Shown here piece after piece: positions 13,813-15,684 of a stretch of DNA of 15,684 bases; positions within the stretch are counted from its first letter, which is position 1; each line of letters begins with the position of its first letter. The stretch is from Euryarchaeota archaeon UBA105. Its GTDB lineage: Archaea > Thermoplasmatota > Poseidoniia > Poseidoniales > Thalassarchaeaceae. Location: contig DALV01000094.1 of NCBI GenBank assembly GCA_002496905.1, positions 2,057-17,740 on the forward strand. Reading direction: 5' to 3'. The notes under the pieces are model-generated. The model was given only the letters and a program-made list of their open reading frames with translations. It was not told the origin of the DNA and did no database searches. The position numbers were made by a program, and so were the translations under genes.

Positions 13813-14064
13813 ATGAGCGAGGTTGGCAACCTACCCAAGAGGGCAAATACAGCCGGAAAGAAGACCTCGCCTTGGATGGATAGATTCGTCCTCTTTGCTT
13901 GTATATTCGGGGCTTGGCAAATCAGTAATGAGGTGATTTCTGCTATAGAACCTCAACTAGGCTGGTGGGCTAATCCAGTTGCTGTGATTATGCTTGGATT
14001 GGCCACCCTCTATATTTCTAGTCAAATAGTTCTATTTTTTGAGAAATTACTAGGAATTAGATGA
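13813..14064 (+). CDS. Small two-helix membrane protein
   Basis: An unrecognised 83-residue protein. A hydrophilic, Lys-rich N-terminus (about 1-20) precedes two hydrophobic helices at roughly 23-43 (FVLFACIFGAWQISNEVISA) and 54-76 (NPVAVIMLGLATLYISSQIV). A short basic tail follows. The ATG sits 28 bp after a TATATT box with no SD, which supports a real leaderless gene. It converges with the 405-residue membrane protein across 5 bp and is divergent from the tRNA-thiolation gene. No functional inference is justified beyond membrane location. Confidence 0.7.
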   Translation: MSEVGNLPKRANTAGKKTSPWMDRFVLFACIFGAWQISNEVISAIEPQLGWWANPVAVIMLGLATLYISSQIVLFFEKLLGIR

Positions 14065-14069
14065 GGAGT

Positions 14070-15287
14070 TCAGGACTCCGACCTTGTACCCCGTAGACTA
14101 GCAATTCCAGCTTCGAGTAGACCACTAACTCTCTGCCAAGGGACCACATATCTCATTCCAGCCACGGCCAATAGGAATAATCCAGCTGAGATAACCTTCC
14201 CGTATGTCAATTGCAACTCAAGGGACTCGGAAACTTGTCCACTCCATTGCCCACCTTCCATTACAGCCACTATATCGAGCATTAGTGCATCAAACTCGAG
14301 TGCGAGTGCAGTAGTAATGGCGACACCGCCAATAATTGCAACTGTATGCAAAACATGGCTATTCACTACATTGTTGAATTGACGTACATATTCTGGATCT
14401 GACTTACTAGCATCAGGTAACATAACCGCATACTCGAGATGACCAATAACGGCATTGCCAGCCTCGTGGAATAGCAGTATCAGAATTGCAATTCCAAGTA
14501 AATCAAGTGCTAATGGAGAAATTAGCCCACCATACAGGGTAGCTTCGCCAATTTGCGCTGGCAGAGGCTTTAGGCCAATACCGGCCACTGTATCTGTTAT
14601 TCCTTGGAAGGTAAGTAATGCGTGTACTCCGATAACCATCAAGAAGAAGCCAACTGACCAAGTAAGGGCCCTTCGAGATAGGCTCCAGATACCGATTAAT
14701 CCAGCCAATATAGGCGCGAAGACAATCCCAACGAAGAATAACTCAATTGCTAATTGTAGTGGTTGGAATAGAGAACCTAGATGTTGCAATGGAAGATGAA
14801 AACCGATTACTCCAATCTCATCAAACCAATCTAGAATGAATGGTACAAGGGCCCATAGTACAATAGCGCCGGTAAAACCTCTGCGAGTCCACAGTTTTAC
14901 CTTTTCATCTCTAGCTTGATAGAGCATCCACAATCCTGCAATAAGGAAGCACATAGTAAGTGGAGCAACCTGACTAGCAAAACCAGTTGAGTCGATTCCA
15001 GTCAATTCTCGGGGTATAATCAAACCATCACTTCCCGAGAGTGCATTATTTTGGAAAGAAGCTTGATCATTAACCCACGTTAGACCTCTAGTGTGCTCGT
15101 AAGAAGGACACCAATTGTTGCCATCTTCCAGGAATCCATCATCACACGGTCCGTATACTTCAGTCATCCTAAACAATAAAGCGAGTAGAGCGGCTGTAGC
15201 GATTATCTGTAGGAATAGAATTTGCCAGCGAAGGCGTAAACGAGGAAGATGTAATGTCTGACTCGGCGGTACTGTTTCCATTGCCAT
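14070..15287 (-). CDS. Eight-helix membrane protein downstream of a DUF58-like gene
   Basis: An unrecognised 405-residue integral membrane protein. Hydrophobic helices lie near residues 21-40, 105-123, 137-155, 176-202, 208-228, 252-275, 313-331 and 363-381. The first loop (41-104) is long and polar, probably outside, with Cys48 and Cys60 that could form a disulfide. The C-terminus is basic (LLEAGIASLRGTRSES). The ATG at 15287 is set by a near-perfect SD that overlaps the stop of the upstream DUF58-like gene, so the two are co-translated. An in-frame ATG two codons on is less well spaced. DUF58 genes often sit with MoxR ATPases and membrane partners; this protein may be such a partner, but it matches none I can name. 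Confidence 0.8.
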   Translation of the reverse strand: MAMETVPPSQTLHLPRLRLRWQILFLQIIATAALLALLFRMTEVYGPCDDGFLEDGNNWCPSYEHTRGLTWVNDQASFQNNALSGSDGLIIPRELTGIDSTGFASQVAPLTMCFLIAGLWMLYQARDEKVKLWTRRGFTGAIVLWALVPFILDWFDEIGVIGFHLPLQHLGSLFQPLQLAIELFFVGIVFAPILAGLIGIWSLSRRALTWSVGFFLMVIGVHALLTFQGITDTVAGIGLKPLPAQIGEATLYGGLISPLALDLLGIAILILLFHEAGNAVIGHLEYAVMLPDASKSDPEYVRQFNNVVNSHVLHTVAIIGGVAITTALALEFDALMLDIVAVMEGGQWSGQVSESLELQLTYGKVISAGLFLLAVAGMRYVVPWQRVSGLLEAGIASLRGTRSES

Positions 15288-15291
15288 ATCT

Positions 15292-15301
15292 TCACCTCCT
15301 T
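15292..15301 (-). promoter_or_regulatory. Near-perfect SD overlapping an upstream stop codon
   Basis: On the minus strand AAGGAGGTGA overlaps the TAA of the DUF58-like gene (reading TAAGGAGGTGA) and lies four bases before ATG 15287. It matches the full anti-SD complement and is the strongest ribosome-binding site in the window, indicating tight translational coupling. Confidence 0.75.
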
Positions 15302-15684
15302 ATGCCGACTTAACCTGTAGCAAAGCCTGTGATAACTCAATATCAGGCATCCAATCGATGACCTTTGCTCCATATCCTGAAATTGCCGTTAATCTGTTCT
15401 GTCTCTCTAGCTTGAGTACCTCATAAGACATTCTAGGTATTCTACTTACCAATCTCTCAAGATCGATGCTTGATGGTGACAGAACGATGACCTCGTGGCC
15501 TTTACCTGCAAGGTTTCGGATTGCAGGGAGTGTTGTTCCATCGCCTTCGAGGCTACTGATGATGAATACCGGAGACCCTCGACTGATTCGAGAACTCATC
15601 GCATTGGTCACCGCTTGCAATGGCATACTGCCTTTGGAAGTTACACCAGCAAGCATACTCAGAGTCTTGTAGTACTGCTTGTCA
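15300..15684 (-). CDS. DUF58-like protein, C-terminal part (cut by window edge)
   Basis: Only the last 127 or so residues are present. The frame stays open to the right edge and reads DKQYYKTLSMLAGV before an internal Met at 15656, so the gene starts beyond the window. The fragment contains PVFIISSLEGDG, a stretch resembling a vWA-like strand, then LPAIRNLAGKGHEVIVLSPSS, LVSRIPRMSYEVLKLERQNRLTAISGYGAKVIDWMPDIELSQALL. The closing G..V.DW.PD..L..AL pattern is typical of archaeal DUF58 proteins, which are often encoded beside MoxR-type AAA ATPases. The assignment is moderate because the conserved DUF58 core lies outside the window. It is translationally coupled to the 405-residue membrane protein. 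Confidence 0.65.
   Translation of the reverse strand, partial: DKQYYKTLSMLAGVTSKGSMPLQAVTNAMSSRISRGSPVFIISSLEGDGTTLPAIRNLAGKGHEVIVLSPSSIDLERLVSRIPRMSYEVLKLERQNRLTAISGYGAKVIDWMPDIELSQALLQVKSA

Noticed and set aside
14065..14079. Small hairpin GGAGT/ACTCC between convergent stop codons
   Set aside because: Only a 5-bp stem without a T-run; too weak to call a terminator.
1..15684. CRISPR arrays, insertion sequences, toxin-antitoxin pairs, tRNA or rRNA genes
   Set aside because: I saw no repeat-spacer pattern, transposase, small paired ORFs with such motifs, or tRNA-like cloverleaf; the gaps between genes are too short for most of these.

Overview
The window most likely comes from a planktonic archaeon, probably a Thermoplasmatota relative such as Marine Group II/Poseidoniia. 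This placement is inferred from gene content and protein style. The supporting signs are an archaeal-type NAD-kinase-like protein (COG3199), a class-B aspartate carbamoyltransferase pair (pyrB-pyrI), an archaeal tRNA-thiolation enzyme with a C-terminal zinc ribbon, AT-rich TATA-like boxes about 25-30 bp upstream of several start codons, and a large Asn-rich exported protein anchored by a C-terminal helix. There is no rRNA, tRNA, CRISPR array, transposase or integrase. The region is compact; the longest stretch without a gene is 113 bp (9678-9790).

Layout. Positions 10-1829 (minus) hold a COG3199 kinase followed by a peroxiredoxin-like protein. A 53-bp divergent gap with one central TATA-like box separates them from carbamate kinase (arcC) and a bacterial-type threonyl-tRNA synthetase (thrS) on the plus strand. 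thrS converges, with a 2-bp gap, on a minus-strand block read 9677 to 4814: a HddA-like GHMP sugar kinase, an exported membrane-anchored protein directly abutting it, and a six-helix membrane protein with a long repetitive helical tail. Divergent from the kinase is a plus-strand run: pyrB, pyrI, an OsmC-family protein and a CaiB/BaiF-type CoA-transferase with a shortened C-terminus. This converges, with a 4-bp gap, on the tRNA 2-thiolation enzyme (NcsA/TtuA/CTU1 family). A small two-helix membrane protein follows on the plus strand, then a minus-strand pair: a DUF58-like protein cut by the window edge and an eight-helix membrane protein.

How the genes fit together. arcC and pyrBI both act at carbamoyl phosphate. 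The NAD-kinase-like gene and the peroxiredoxin-like gene form a plausible redox pair. The sugar kinase, exported protein and six-helix protein suggest cell-envelope work. The DUF58-like/membrane pair resembles part of a MoxR-type locus whose remainder would lie past the right edge. First genes of units tend to have a TATA-like box at leaderless distance and no Shine-Dalgarno (SD), whereas several internal genes (pyrI, the 405-aa membrane protein, the exported protein) have clear SD sequences, so both initiation modes appear to be used.

I did not find a convincing complete new defence or mobile system. The most interesting items are the thrS leader hairpin that overlaps its SD, the six-helix protein with about six degenerate helical repeats, an 11-bp perfect stem inside pyrB, twin palindromes at the thrS convergent junction, and the shortened CoA-transferase.
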